46,419 nt of DNA from Bradyrhizobium campsiandrae (GTDB taxonomy: Bacteria > Pseudomonadota > Alphaproteobacteria > Rhizobiales > Xanthobacteraceae). Positions 33,600 through 41,538 of the stretch are shown in pieces. Below the pieces are notes generated by a model, which had not been told where the DNA came from, did not search any database, and worked only from the letters and a program-made list of their open reading frames with translations. The first letter of the stretch is position 1. Each line of letters opens with the position of its first letter. The translations under genes and the position numbers were made by a program. The stretch spans positions 1 through 46,419 of the forward strand of contig NZ_JAANIH010000070.1 of NCBI RefSeq assembly GCF_014529705.1, written 5' to 3'.

Positions 33600-33723
33600 G
33601 ACGCCTCTTGCGCGGTGGATAGCGCCGCGCGATCTCGCGCGCCACGACAGCTGCCGGCTTCACATTGGCGCCGGCGATCCAGATGTCGCTGACCTTGCCG
33701 CGCTTGTTGCGAACGCGGCGCAC
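33589..33723 (-). CDS. Possible small basic protein or gene remnant (44 aa)
   Basis: A frame with GTG at 33723 and TGA at 33589-33591 encodes VRNKRGKVSDIWIAGANVKP and then an Arg/Pro-rich end. The residue choice and GC-rich third positions look coding, but the start has no good ribosome site and a TGA closes the frame just upstream, so it may be the tail of a decayed gene. It overlaps the carboxypeptidase 3' end by 11 bp. The family is not recognised. Confidence 0.35.
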   Translation of the reverse strand: MRRVRNKRGKVSDIWIAGANVKPAAVVAREIARRYPPRKRRPIP

Positions 33724-33788
33724 AGTTCCGCAAGGAGCTCTTTGGCGTCAAGAAAAGGGGATGGACGCCAAAGCTAGCCGAGAAAGCA

Positions 33789-33820
33789 GAACGGGCACAA
33801 CCCGGAGGTTGTGCCCGTTC
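33789..33820. terminator. Perfect 14-bp hairpin between convergent genes
   Basis: GAACGGGCACAACC (33789-33802) pairs without mismatch with GGTTGTGCCCGTTC (33807-33820) around a CGGA loop. It lies between the carboxypeptidase and TPR stops and can end transcripts from both sides. T-runs are weak, so termination may depend on stem strength alone. Confidence 0.7.
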
Positions 33821-33843
33821 GTTGATGCGAAGATGCGGTGCTT

Positions 33844-34383
33844 TTAGTAGACCAGCGTAGCGCCGGTTGGCTTGTCGAGCGCGGCAGCCAGCGAGCGATA
33901 CTCTGCGCTGTCGGTGCCCGCGAGCGAAGCGATCTTGTTCAGGTGATACTGAGCTTGTTCGCGGTTGCCCTGCTCGAGCTGCCAGAGGCCATAATATTGC
34001 CAGGTGCGGACGTGGTTCGGATCGTCCTTCAGCGCGATCTCGTAATAGACTTTCGATGACTGATAGTCGCCGAGCTTGCGATAGGAGTAGCCGATCAGGT
34101 TGGCAACGTCGGCGACGTCGTCACGCTTGAGCTGCTTCAGCTGACCGATCGCGTCCGTATAGTCGTGCTTGTCGTAGATCGTGGTGTAGGCGGTGCGATA
34201 GGCTGCGAGAAATTTGGGATCGCTGACGGAAGAGCTCTTCTTCTTCCCTTTCTTGGTCGAGCTGTCCGACTTCGGCGGCGAGGGCTCGTCGCTACCGGCA
34301 GCATAGGCGCTCGTCAGCACCGGCCCGGCCGCCAGCGCCATCGAGACAAGTCCCGGTACCAGAAGCATGGAAAGTTTGCGCAT
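33844..34383 (-). CDS. Exported TPR-repeat protein
   Basis: A 179-residue protein with a signal peptide (MLLVPGLVSMALAAGPVL, cleavage near AYA), a Ser/Lys-rich linker, and about two and a half TPR motifs (IGYSYRKLGDYQSSKVYYEI, then WQYYGLWQLEQGNREQAQYHL). TPRs bind other proteins, so a periplasmic assembly or adaptor role is likely, but no partner is identified here. The start is ATG 34383. It is convergent with the carboxypeptidase gene across the 33789-33820 hairpin. Confidence 0.85.
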   Translation of the reverse strand: MRKLSMLLVPGLVSMALAAGPVLTSAYAAGSDEPSPPKSDSSTKKGKKKSSSVSDPKFLAAYRTAYTTIYDKHDYTDAIGQLKQLKRDDVADVANLIGYSYRKLGDYQSSKVYYEIALKDDPNHVRTWQYYGLWQLEQGNREQAQYHLNKIASLAGTDSAEYRSLAAALDKPTGATLVY

Positions 34384-34637
34384 CTAAGTTCTCCCGTATG
34401 GAACGTGGCGATCCTACACGATTGCCCGAATACCGGAACACCTCGCCGGCAAAAACATTCCCGGCCCTCCGCGGCGGCCCGGCCTTCCCACCGCAAGATG
34501 ACAAACTTGTCATCCAGATGAACGGAAGCCTGCCGGCCGCTTCAGAACGGGTTCAGCGCGCGCCATCTAGGCTCTCCCCATGATCGAAGGGTCGGCGAGA
34601 GGGCGCCGCCTCAAGATCCTTCCAAGAGGAGACCACC

Positions 34638-35042
34638 ATGTTGAAGACCATTTCCGCAGCCTTGCTCGCAGCTTCCGTCATCGCAGCCCCGGCCTTCGCC
34701 ACCGACGCCGGCAAGACCACGACGACTGCGCCGGTGATCAAGGCGGACCAGACCCAGAGCAAGGTCTCGACCACCGCGGCCAAGCCCGACGCGGGCCTCA
34801 AGGCCGACGGCAAGACTGCCGACGTCAAATCGGGTGCCAAGGTCGATGCCAAATCTGATATGAAGGCTGATGCCAAGGTCGATACCAAGGCGAAGGCGAT
34901 GAATGCCAACGCCGCGATCACGCCCGACGAACACAAGACCGTGCGGACGCATCGCCATCACCACAAGCATCTGTCGGTCAAGAAGTCGATCAAGGCGCAG
35001 CCGGACCTCGGCAAGCCGGCGACGACCGAGAAGCGTAGCTAA
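34638..35042 (+). CDS. Exported Lys/Asp/Ala-repeat and His-rich protein
   Basis: A 134-residue protein with a strong GAGGAG ribosome site and a signal peptide (LKTISAALLAASVIAAPAFA). The mature chain is disordered in appearance, with a run of DAKSDMKADAKVDTKAKA-type units (residues about 65-95), then a cluster THRHHHKHLSVKK that could bind metal ions. No conserved domain is visible. Proteins like this are common small envelope proteins in Bradyrhizobium, of unknown function. Confidence 0.75.
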   Translation: MLKTISAALLAASVIAAPAFATDAGKTTTTAPVIKADQTQSKVSTTAAKPDAGLKADGKTADVKSGAKVDAKSDMKADAKVDTKAKAMNANAAITPDEHKTVRTHRHHHKHLSVKKSIKAQPDLGKPATTEKRS

Positions 35043-35108
35043 CGACTGACCCCCGCGGGGCGGCATCCATTGCCCGCCGCCTCGCGCGGAGTTCAGGCCC
35101 GGCTCGGT

Positions 35109-35142
35109 CGCCCTGCCTCGCACGAAAGCGCGAGGTAGGGCG
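35109..35142 (+). terminator. Hairpin terminator after the His-rich protein gene
   Basis: CGCCCTGCCTCGC (35109-35121) pairs with GCGAGGTAGGGCG (35130-35142), one G-T wobble included, around an 8-nt loop. A T-tract (CGTTTTTCGG) lies further on at about 35155-35165. It fits the end of the 34638-35042 transcript. Confidence 0.5.
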
Positions 35143-35223
35143 GCGGGCCGGTGCGTCGTTTTTCGGCTCGTGGAAGCGAATTCCCTTTGTACAACCTAGG
35201 AGCTAGAACATCTCCGAAACTGA

Positions 35224-35679
35224 ATGACCGGAGAAGTTGATTCCTTGGGGCGATTGGCGAAACGTACGGCGATTTTGGTGCTGCCCTTGGTGCTCTCCCT
35301 GGCACTCGCCGGCTGCTTTGGCAGCGATGGCGACCGTCCGTCCCTGATGGACGGGGGACAGGCTGGAGGGCCACAGCCGTTTCCCGACAATTTTCGCAGC
35401 GACACGCTGGCCCTGATGCGCGCTTACCTCAACAATCCCGTCGGCGTGCGCGAGGCCAGCATGGCCGATCCGGTGCTACGCGAGGTTGGCGGCCGGCAGT
35501 TCTACGTCGGCTGCCTGCACTTCACACCGCGCGAGAGCGACGGCAGCTACAAGGCCATGCGGGAACGGGCCGCCATCTTCGTCAACGGGCGGGGCGACCG
35601 CATCGTCGACCGCACGAGCGAGCTCTGCGCCGGTGCGGTTTACACACCGTTTCCAGAACTGGAAAAGATGACGCGGTAG
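35224..35679 (+). CDS. Lipoprotein, function unknown
   Basis: A 151-residue protein with a lipobox LALAG-C at about residues 26-31 and an aspartate-containing start to the mature chain. The globular part contains a Cys in YVGCLHFTPRES and another in TSELCAGAVY, possibly a disulphide, plus a small alpha/beta pattern (RAAIFVNGRGDRIVDRT). It is probably anchored in the inner or outer membrane and exposed to the periplasm. I recall similar small lipoproteins from rhizobia without a known role. Confidence 0.75.
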   Translation: MTGEVDSLGRLAKRTAILVLPLVLSLALAGCFGSDGDRPSLMDGGQAGGPQPFPDNFRSDTLALMRAYLNNPVGVREASMADPVLREVGGRQFYVGCLHFTPRESDGSYKAMRERAAIFVNGRGDRIVDRTSELCAGAVYTPFPELEKMTR

Positions 35680-35964
35680 TGCAAAGCCCATCTTTATCGC
35701 GCGGTGCTAGGACAGATGCCGCCGGAGCCGCTGGATCACATTTCGGCGAGCTTTGAACGGGGCGGTTCGTCTTGCGACAAATCGCTACGACAAGCCCTGC
35801 GCTGACGACGAAATCTGTCCTCGCAGGCCGACGTGACGGAACAAAATCGCGATGTTGCCGCCCCGTCACAGTTACGAACGATCAACGTTCCGGCACCGCC
35901 GCGAAGCAACCAAATTCACGCCACGTTGTTTCCCGAGGGTCGATTTGAAAGAACGGGGATGACC

Positions 35965-36672
35965 ATGAGGACGATCTTGATCGGTGCAGCTGCTCTGCTG
36001 GCCCTGGCCGCGCCGGCGGCCGCGGCCGACATGCAGCCGCGCACCTACACCAAGGCTCCGGCCTACACGCCGCCGCAGGTGATCTACAACTGGACCGGCT
36101 TCTACATCGGTGGCCATATCGGCGGCGCCTTCGCCGGCGACAGCACTTTCCAGTCCAGCGACGCCCGTTTCCTGGGTGGCGTGCAGGGCGGGTTCGACTA
36201 TCAGTTCGCGCCCAATTGGGTCGTGGGTATCGAGGCCCAGTACTCCTGGCTACCGACCAAAAACAACGGTGTCACGTTCCCGCTGGGGACCCAGGTGACG
36301 TCCAACACGGACCAACTCGGCTCGGTGACAGGCCGCATCGGCTACACCTGGGGCCCGACGCTGCTTTACGCCAAGGGCGGTTATGCCTGGCGTAATGGCG
36401 GACTTGGCGTCAACGTCGCCGGCGTGCCGCAGGCCTTCACGGCCACCGGCAACAGCAAGGACGGCTATACGGTCGGCGCCGGCCTTGAATACATGTTCGC
36501 CCCGAACTGGTCGGCCAAGGCCGAGTACCAGTATTATAATTTCGGCAGCACCACGATTACCGCCGGTCCGGCCGATGTCGTCGGCGTTCGAGGCCGGGAT
36601 GACGAGCATACCGTCAAGGTCGGCGTGAACTACCGCTTCGGCTGGGGCGGGCCCGCAGCCTCGCGCTACTGA
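35965..36672 (+). CDS. RopB/Omp25-like outer membrane beta-barrel protein
   Basis: A 235-residue outer membrane protein. The signal peptide (ILIGAAALLALAAPAAAAD) is followed by the rhizobial porin-family linker (YNWTGFYIGGHIGG) and eight probable amphipathic strands, for example GGFDYQFAPNWVVGIEAQY and AGLEYMFAPNWSAKAEYQYY, ending in VGVNYRFGWG. Such small barrels are abundant surface proteins in Rhizobiales. ATG 35965 is taken because GGGGA precedes it; ATG 35959 is too close. An intrinsic terminator lies 33 bp after the stop. Confidence 0.9.
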   Translation: MRTILIGAAALLALAAPAAAADMQPRTYTKAPAYTPPQVIYNWTGFYIGGHIGGAFAGDSTFQSSDARFLGGVQGGFDYQFAPNWVVGIEAQYSWLPTKNNGVTFPLGTQVTSNTDQLGSVTGRIGYTWGPTLLYAKGGYAWRNGGLGVNVAGVPQAFTATGNSKDGYTVGAGLEYMFAPNWSAKAEYQYYNFGSTTITAGPADVVGVRGRDDEHTVKVGVNYRFGWGGPAASRY

Positions 36673-36705
36673 TCGCCGAGCGCGGGACGGCCACGATCGG
36701 ACAAG

Positions 36706-36730
36706 AAGGCCGGCTTCACGCCGGCCTTTC
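36706..36730 (+). terminator. Intrinsic terminator of the outer membrane protein gene
   Basis: AAGGCCGGC (36706-36714) pairs with GCCGGCCTT (36720-36728) across a TTCAC loop, and TTTCGTTT follows. The position just after the porin-like gene makes the assignment clear. Confidence 0.75.
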
Positions 36731-36917
36731 GTTTGCCGGCTCGCACGTTTGCATTGCGTGAACCATCTGGCGCGTCATTTGCAAGCAAACAATCCGGCGC
36801 GCGCCTTCTCACGCGTGTCACGGGGCCCGGGTAAAGCAAAAATAAGTTTTGCGACTTACGGAACTCGCGCTCCGGAATACGTTATCATTGAATTGCCGGG
36901 CTGGTGGGACAACGAAC

Positions 36918-37160
36918 ATGCGTATCTTGGCGTCGGTGGTGGTGGTCTCGTGCTTCGTCGCCCTGCCGTGCTCTGCCCAAACAATCCTCAAATCCGAGCC
37001 TCTGATGTTAGCACCTTATGAGGTCGCCTTCGTCAGGGACCTCTCGTGTCCCTCCGGCAAGGTGCTGAAGGTGACCGGGGCGATCCGCGGGCTTCACCGT
37101 CGCAAGGCCTGCGTGGCGCTCGCCGGTGAGCAGGCCTCCCTGGCGACCGCGATGCCCTGA
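36918..37160 (+). CDS. Small exported protein (80 aa)
   Basis: An 80-residue protein with a signal peptide (ILASVVVVSCFVALPCSA) and a short mature domain (LMLAPYEVAFVRDLSCPSGK, then GLHRRKACVAL) whose two Cys may form a disulphide. ATG 36918 is preferred over 36849 because it opens the signal peptide. A weak EcfG-like pair, GGAAC (36860) and CGTT (36880), lies upstream but its spacing is 15 rather than the usual 16-17. It is convergent with the next gene, 12 bp between stops. Confidence 0.65.
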   Translation: MRILASVVVVSCFVALPCSAQTILKSEPLMLAPYEVAFVRDLSCPSGKVLKVTGAIRGLHRRKACVALAGEQASLATAMP

Positions 37161-37172
37161 GGGGGCCGAGCT

Positions 37173-37427
37173 TCACGAGTTCAGCTCAAGCTCCATCCTT
37201 AATTCCCGCTCCGCGTCGGCCTTGTTCTTGGCGGGGTCCTCGCCTTGGGCGGGCCGGCACGATTTGATCTCATAGTCGTTGTCGAGCACCCGGCGCGGAC
37301 CCTGCCGCTCCTCGTCAGTGCCGACATCCACGACCAGGCCGCTCCGCTGCGCGAGCTTCCAGACGTCAGCCTCAGCAGGATAGGCTTTGCTGATCTGGCT
37401 GTCGTTGCAGAACAGGGCGTAGGGCAT
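37173..37427 (-). CDS. Small hypothetical protein (84 aa)
   Basis: ATG 37427 follows a GGGAGCGGGA purine tract and encodes 84 residues (PYALFCNDSQISKAYPAEAD at the start, charged EKxx helices at the end). It looks like a soluble helix-strand protein with an acidic C-terminal coil. No signal peptide, membrane segment or known motif is seen. The longer frame to 37763 is rejected as unsupported. Its position within a run of small genes suggests a lineage-specific protein. Confidence 0.6.
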   Translation of the reverse strand: MPYALFCNDSQISKAYPAEADVWKLAQRSGLVVDVGTDEERQGPRRVLDNDYEIKSCRPAQGEDPAKNKADAERELRMELELNS

Positions 37428-37591
37428 GCTTCCCGCTCCCGGAAAGCGCGTTAACGGCTGGAGGGGCACGAGGGTTCCGGGACGATCACAGGGCCGTGAT
37501 CGAAGGTGATGGGGCGCCCGGCTCTGAGTCCTTAACGAGTCCTGAATCCCTGAAAAAAGAAACTTTGGGACTCGTTTGGCGGAATCAGCGG

Positions 37592-37711
37592 ATGTTTTCG
37601 GCCATGACGACTGAGCTGAAAACCTGCTGCGGGCACATGCTCCTGCCACTGACGCTGGCACTGTTCGGGGCCTGCGCAGCCAATCTCTGGCTGGTGTGGT
37701 CTTGGCTTTAG
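37592..37711 (+). CDS. Possible tiny membrane protein (39 aa)
   Basis: The frame starting ATG 37592 (alternative 37604) encodes TTELKTCCGHMLLPLTLALF and continues as one hydrophobic helix ending WLVWSWL. A CC pair precedes the helix. No clear ribosome site is seen, so support is limited to the sensible one-helix composition. Confidence 0.35.
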   Translation: MFSAMTTELKTCCGHMLLPLTLALFGACAANLWLVWSWL

Positions 37712-37737
37712 GTTCTGGGGCTCTGGAGCGCGCCGCC

Positions 37738-38118
37738 TCACTTCTGGGCCGGCGGCGGCGCATCGCGAATGGCGGCGCGTAGCTTGGCCAGGGTTGCCGC
37801 GCAATATTCCTCGCGCTCGCGTTCGAAGCGCTCCTGATGCTTTCTGAAATTGGCGATACGCGCCTGCATCTCGCTGCGAAAGTCGCTGGTCCGTGGCGAG
37901 GTGGCCGGTAACGGTTGCGGGACGGTCTTCGCCGGCGGCTCGACGTCCGACGCTTCGAATGCGACCGCTACGGTCCGGACGGAAACGATCTCCACAGCCG
38001 GGACGGGCGCGGCCGCAGCGGTATCCTGTTGACGAAGATCGTCCTTCCTGCCGGAAACCGACTGCACGAAGGCCAGTGTCTGCGCGATCAGTGCGTCGCG
38101 CTCCCTGATCCACTTCAT
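37738..38118 (-). CDS. Hypothetical protein with coiled-coil C-terminus (126 aa)
   Basis: ATG 38118 with AGGTGG upstream gives a 126-residue protein. A helix starts it (KWIRERDALIAQTLAFVQSV), a Pro/Ala/Val-rich middle follows, and the last 50 residues are a highly charged helix (ARIANFRKHQERFEREREEY) that could be a coiled coil. No signal or membrane segment is visible. The longer frame to 38184 has an unlikely N-terminus. Family not recognised. Confidence 0.6.
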   Translation of the reverse strand: MKWIRERDALIAQTLAFVQSVSGRKDDLRQQDTAAAAPVPAVEIVSVRTVAVAFEASDVEPPAKTVPQPLPATSPRTSDFRSEMQARIANFRKHQERFEREREEYCAATLAKLRAAIRDAPPPAQK

Positions 38119-38223
38119 GGGCCACCACCTTGTTGGAGCCATTCCACCAAAGCCCAGGCGCCGAATCAAGCGGGCGATCCGCAAGGGATTGCATATTTTT
38201 CCCGAACGTCTGACATTGGATAC

Positions 38224-38388
38224 ATGGATTCCAAGTCTGACCCGCCGGACGAAGCTCAGGGCCTGCGGCTCGTGCGCGCCTTTCTGTCACTGCCGCCCGA
38301 CAAGCGGGCGGAGGTGATCGCGTTCGTTGAGGACTTGGCGCGTGCCCATGCCCGGCCTGATGACGGCCAGGAGGTCTCTCCGGCTTGA
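38224..38388 (+). CDS. Small acidic protein (54 aa)
   Basis: ATG 38224 encodes 54 residues with a clear amphipathic helix pair (GLRLVRAFLSLPPDKRAEVI, then FVEDLARAHARP). It resembles the C-terminal part of small regulator-like proteins, in which such helices dimerise. The ribosome site is weak, so the start is uncertain. The gene is divergent from the coiled-coil protein gene with a 105-bp gap. Confidence 0.55.
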   Translation: MDSKSDPPDEAQGLRLVRAFLSLPPDKRAEVIAFVEDLARAHARPDDGQEVSPA

Positions 38389-38622
38389 TTGCTACGGCAC
38401 GATCCGAAGACGAGCGTGCCCGTTCTGCAAAACGGCTCTGCTCCGACGACAGCCGGAAGCGTTCGAAGCTTACGCGAGGCTTACGCGCGGCCGCCGGTCT
38501 GGGTATTTCTCCGGAAAATGACTGTCGTCATTTAGGATCAAATTTTAACGTTAGCTCCTTCCAATACCGCTGCAGGGACGACTTCGGTCAATGGTGACCG
38601 GGAAACCGTTTGGGCGGCTGTG

Positions 38623-40320
38623 ATGAGCTTTTTGAACAATTTGAAGATCGTGTCGAAGGTTGCACTGATCGTGACAGTGATGGGTTTTGCCCTGGTCGCG
38701 GTCGCGGCCTTCGGTACCAGGGAGCTGTCCGCAACCGTTGACGGATTTGGCGAACTTTCTGCCGCGCAGTCGGCTCTACTCAATCTCACGCGGGCCCAGC
38801 GCCGTGTCGAGACCTATCACGCGGCGCTGTACGCCGTTTTCACCGAGACGACCGAGGCTGGCAATGCCAACCGGCTGAAGATTGCGAGCCAGAACCGCAA
38901 CGAGATTGGCCAATATCTCGATGCAGCCGTGCAAGACGACCCGTCGCGCGCCAGCGAGCTCAATAGTCTTCGCAATCTACTCAAGGGCGTATTCGCCGGC
39001 TGTGACCCGGTGCTCCAGGCCGGTGCCGCCGCGAACAGTCCCGAGGACAATGCCAAAGCCGCCGATCGCGCTCACAAGGAATGTGACCCGCTGATCGATA
39101 CGGCGCTTGAGCGCGTAGCCAGCTTCACGGCCGATACGTCCAAAGCCGTGACCAAGCGCAAGGAGGCCATCGAGCGGGATGCCAAATCGGCGACCTGGAC
39201 CGTCATGAGCGTCAGCGCCAGCGGGCTGATCATCGGCATTGCGATCGCGCTCTTCATCGGCCTCGTGGCGACGTCGAAGCCAATCGCCCGGCTCAAGCTC
39301 GCCATGGAAGGCCTGGCGCGCAATGATCTCACGACCGAGGTGCCCGAGAAGGACCGCCGCGACGAGATCGGCGAGATGGCGAAGACAGTCGAGGTGTTCA
39401 AGACTAATGCGCTCGAAGTCGAGCGGCTCAAGGCGGCTCAAGCGGAGGCCGAGCGGCAGGCCGCCGAGCAGCGCAAGCGCGACATGGTCGACCTCGCCGA
39501 CGGTTTCGAGCGCGCCGTCGGGGAGATCATCGAGACGGTGGGCTCCGCCTCGACCGAGCTCGAGGCTTCGTCCGCGACGCTCGCCACCACCGCGCAGCGT
39601 GCGCAGGAGCTGACCTCGGTCGTCGTGATGGCGTCCGGTGAGGCCTCCGGCAACGTCCAGTCGGTTGCGACCGCGACGGAGGAATTGTCGTCCTCGGTCA
39701 ACGAGATCAGTCGGCAGGTGCAGGAATCCGCGCGCATGGCGAGTGAAGCCGTCAACCAGGCGCGCACCACGACCGAGCGCGTCAGCGAACTGTCGATCGC
39801 GGCGACCCGCATCGGCGATGTCGTCGAGCTGATCAACACCATTGCCGGCCAGACCAACCTGCTGGCGCTGAACGCCACCATCGAAGCGGCGCGGGCCGGT
39901 GAGGCCGGCCGCGGCTTCGCGGTCGTCGCCTCCGAAGTGAAGACGCTGGCCGAGCAGACAGCGAAAGCGACCGGCGAGATCAGCCAGCAGATCTCCGGCA
40001 TCCAGACCGCCACGCAGGAATCGGTGACAGCGATCCGCGACATCTCCGCGACGATCGAGCGGCTCTCCGAAGTGTCCTCGACCATCGCCGCGGCGGTTGA
40101 AGAGCAGGGCGCCGCGACCCAGGAGATCTCGCGCAACGTGCAGCAGGCTGCGCACGGCACCCAGCAGGTTTCGACCAATATCACCGACGTGCAGCGCGGC
40201 GCCAGCGAGACCGGTTCGGCCTCCTCGCAAGTGCTCTCGACCGCACGGATGCTGGCGTCTGACAGCACCCGGCTGAAGGACGAGGTCGGAAAATTCCTGC
40301 GGACGGTGCGCGCGGCTTAA
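38623..40320 (+). CDS. Methyl-accepting chemotaxis protein
   Basis: A 565-residue transmembrane chemoreceptor. Helix 1 (about residues 8-30), a periplasmic four-helix-bundle sensor of about 160 residues with two Cys, helix 2 (IIGIAIALFIGLVATSKP, about 205-225), a HAMP linker, then a long cytoplasmic coiled coil. The tip motif INTIAGQTNLLALNATIEAA, with GRGFAVVASEVKTLAEQ beside it, binds CheA and CheW. GTG 38620 directly precedes ATG 38623, so either may start it. No che genes are adjacent; it feeds a chemotaxis system encoded elsewhere. Confidence 0.95.
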   Translation: MSFLNNLKIVSKVALIVTVMGFALVAVAAFGTRELSATVDGFGELSAAQSALLNLTRAQRRVETYHAALYAVFTETTEAGNANRLKIASQNRNEIGQYLDAAVQDDPSRASELNSLRNLLKGVFAGCDPVLQAGAAANSPEDNAKAADRAHKECDPLIDTALERVASFTADTSKAVTKRKEAIERDAKSATWTVMSVSASGLIIGIAIALFIGLVATSKPIARLKLAMEGLARNDLTTEVPEKDRRDEIGEMAKTVEVFKTNALEVERLKAAQAEAERQAAEQRKRDMVDLADGFERAVGEIIETVGSASTELEASSATLATTAQRAQELTSVVVMASGEASGNVQSVATATEELSSSVNEISRQVQESARMASEAVNQARTTTERVSELSIAATRIGDVVELINTIAGQTNLLALNATIEAARAGEAGRGFAVVASEVKTLAEQTAKATGEISQQISGIQTATQESVTAIRDISATIERLSEVSSTIAAAVEEQGAATQEISRNVQQAAHGTQQVSTNITDVQRGASETGSASSQVLSTARMLASDSTRLKDEVGKFLRTVRAA

Positions 40321-40341
40321 ACCCACGCGGACATACAGAGT

Positions 40342-40362
40342 CCGGCGGCCTCGCGCCGCCGG
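40342..40362. terminator. Hairpin between the chemoreceptor and a small convergent gene
   Basis: CCGGCGGC (40342-40349) pairs with GCCGCCGG (40355-40362) across CTCGC. It lies 22 bp after the chemoreceptor stop and 8 bp from the stop of the 37-residue gene, and may end both transcripts. No T-run is present. Confidence 0.5.
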
Positions 40363-40369
40363 CACGCCG

Positions 40370-40483
40370 CTATTGCGGCAGCAGCAGCGCCATCGCGACC
40401 GTGAAAAGGAAAACCGTTGCCACGACCGCAGCGACCGCTCCGGCGATGATCTTGGCGTTCTCTCGGTTGATATAAGAGGACAT
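40370..40483 (-). CDS. Tiny single-span membrane protein (37 aa)
   Basis: ATG 40483 to TAG at 40370-40372 encodes 37 residues: a polar start (SSYINRENAKI) and one long hydrophobic helix (AGAVAAVVATVFLFTVAMAL) ending LLPQ. The clean one-helix pattern and natural N-terminus suggest a real protein. No strong ribosome site precedes it. Function unknown. Confidence 0.5.
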   Translation of the reverse strand: MSSYINRENAKIIAGAVAAVVATVFLFTVAMALLLPQ

Positions 40484-40565
40484 GCGATACGCATGCTACC
40501 TCATGTCGAAACCTGATCCAATCTGGGGTCACTGAAAGCCTTCAGGTTGAAGGCGCATCACGCGC

Positions 40566-40640
40566 TGGTGCCGGCTGAGGGGATTGAACCCCCGACCTTC
40601 GGTTTACAAAACCGCTGCTCTACCGCTGAGCTAAGCCGGC
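40566..40640 (-). tRNA. tRNA-Thr (anticodon TGT)
   Basis: Read on the minus strand, a 75-nt cloverleaf begins GCCGGCT, pairs with AGCCGGC at the acceptor stem, and ends with an encoded CCA (40566-40568). D-arm TAGCTCAGCGGTAGAGCA, anticodon loop TTTGTAA (anticodon TGT) and T-arm GGGGGTTCAATCCCCT are all regular. Confidence 0.96.
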
Positions 40641-40752
40641 GACGCCGCTGGGAAACGGGCAGGGCCGGCACGCGCCGGCGGCCCGCCCGCGCGTCGCAAT
40701 AGCAGACTTGGTTGGAAAGGGCCAGAACCCTGGCCTGGATCTTACGGCATGA

Positions 40753-40778
40753 AACAGGCGGCCCTTGAGCCGCCTGTT
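40753..40778 (-). terminator. Terminator of the 40803-41270 gene
   Basis: AACAGGCGGC (40753-40762) pairs perfectly with GCCGCCTGTT (40769-40778) over a 6-nt loop. It lies 24 bp beyond the stop of the minus-strand gene and matches its 3' end. Confidence 0.65.
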
Positions 40779-40802
40779 CGCGCGTACGCTGCCTGACCCG
40801 GC

Positions 40803-41270
40803 TTATTGGCAAAGGTGGCGGCGGCCGTCTTCACCCTTGAACCAGCTGCCGGGCGTGCAGACGAAGCCGTTGCGCTCGGCGTAGCTGCGGGTGTCCCAAC
40901 CGCGATTGTCCCAGCCACGATTGTCATAGGCGTAGCTGTTGTCGATGGCACGGAACGGCGCGGTTGCGATGGCGCCGGCGGTGCCGATCGCAGCGCCTGC
41001 CACATCGCCCGCGACGTCGGTCGGCCAGAAGCCGGTGTGGGTCCTGTTCCAGTCGTTATTCCAGTCGCCATTGCTCTGGCGGTAGCTCACACGGCGGTGG
41101 CGATAACCGCTGTCGGTGTAGGGATTTCCTGGGCCGAGATTGGTGCAGTTGGCGTTGGGGAATTGCGCCGCACAGCGTCCCGGGTTGGTCACGACCGCCT
41201 GTGCCATCGCGGAGCCGGACACCAGGGTTGCCGCGATTGCGGCTGCGCCGAGAAGTTTCATCTTCGTCAT
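40803..41270 (-). CDS. Exported Asn/Trp/Gly-rich protein (155 aa)
   Basis: A 155-residue exported protein; ATG 41270 follows GGGAGACAATA. The signal peptide is KLLGAAAIAATLVSGSAMA. The mature chain has a small Cys pair (GRCAAQFPNANCTN), a short repeat (NRGWDNRGWDTRS) and a final cysteine pair around CTPGSWFKGEDGRRHLC. It resembles small envelope proteins common in Bradyrhizobium. No catalytic motif is visible. Confidence 0.75.
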   Translation of the reverse strand: MTKMKLLGAAAIAATLVSGSAMAQAVVTNPGRCAAQFPNANCTNLGPGNPYTDSGYRHRRVSYRQSNGDWNNDWNRTHTGFWPTDVAGDVAGAAIGTAGAIATAPFRAIDNSYAYDNRGWDNRGWDTRSYAERNGFVCTPGSWFKGEDGRRHLCQ

Positions 41271-41538
41271 TATTGTCTCCCATCCAATTGACGGGAAGCT
41301 AAATGTCGGAGGCGCCTGTCGTTCCGAACCTCGGGTTGATTTTCGAAAGCCCTCGGGTCAAACGGATGTGAGCTGACGGGAACAGGCCATGGCCGTTAAC
41401 GCTTCGCTAGTGCGCGTTGCAGCATTTGAGCGGCGCAAAACCCTTACGCGTTAGGCTTACCGGAATTTGGTGAGCTGTCCTTAACCCTCTCTACGCCGCG
41501 TTCCGATAGGTTGTGTTCCGGACAACCGGGATACTTCC

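Noticed and set aside
36860..36883. EcfG-type promoter GGAAC...CGTT before the 80-residue exported protein
   Set aside because: The spacing is 15 where 16-17 is usual, and the motifs are short enough to occur by chance. It is noted only in that gene's entry.
38977..40494. 505-codon minus-strand frame opposite the chemoreceptor
   Set aside because: It mirrors the chemoreceptor coiled-coil repeats; it is Arg/Gly-rich and motif-free.
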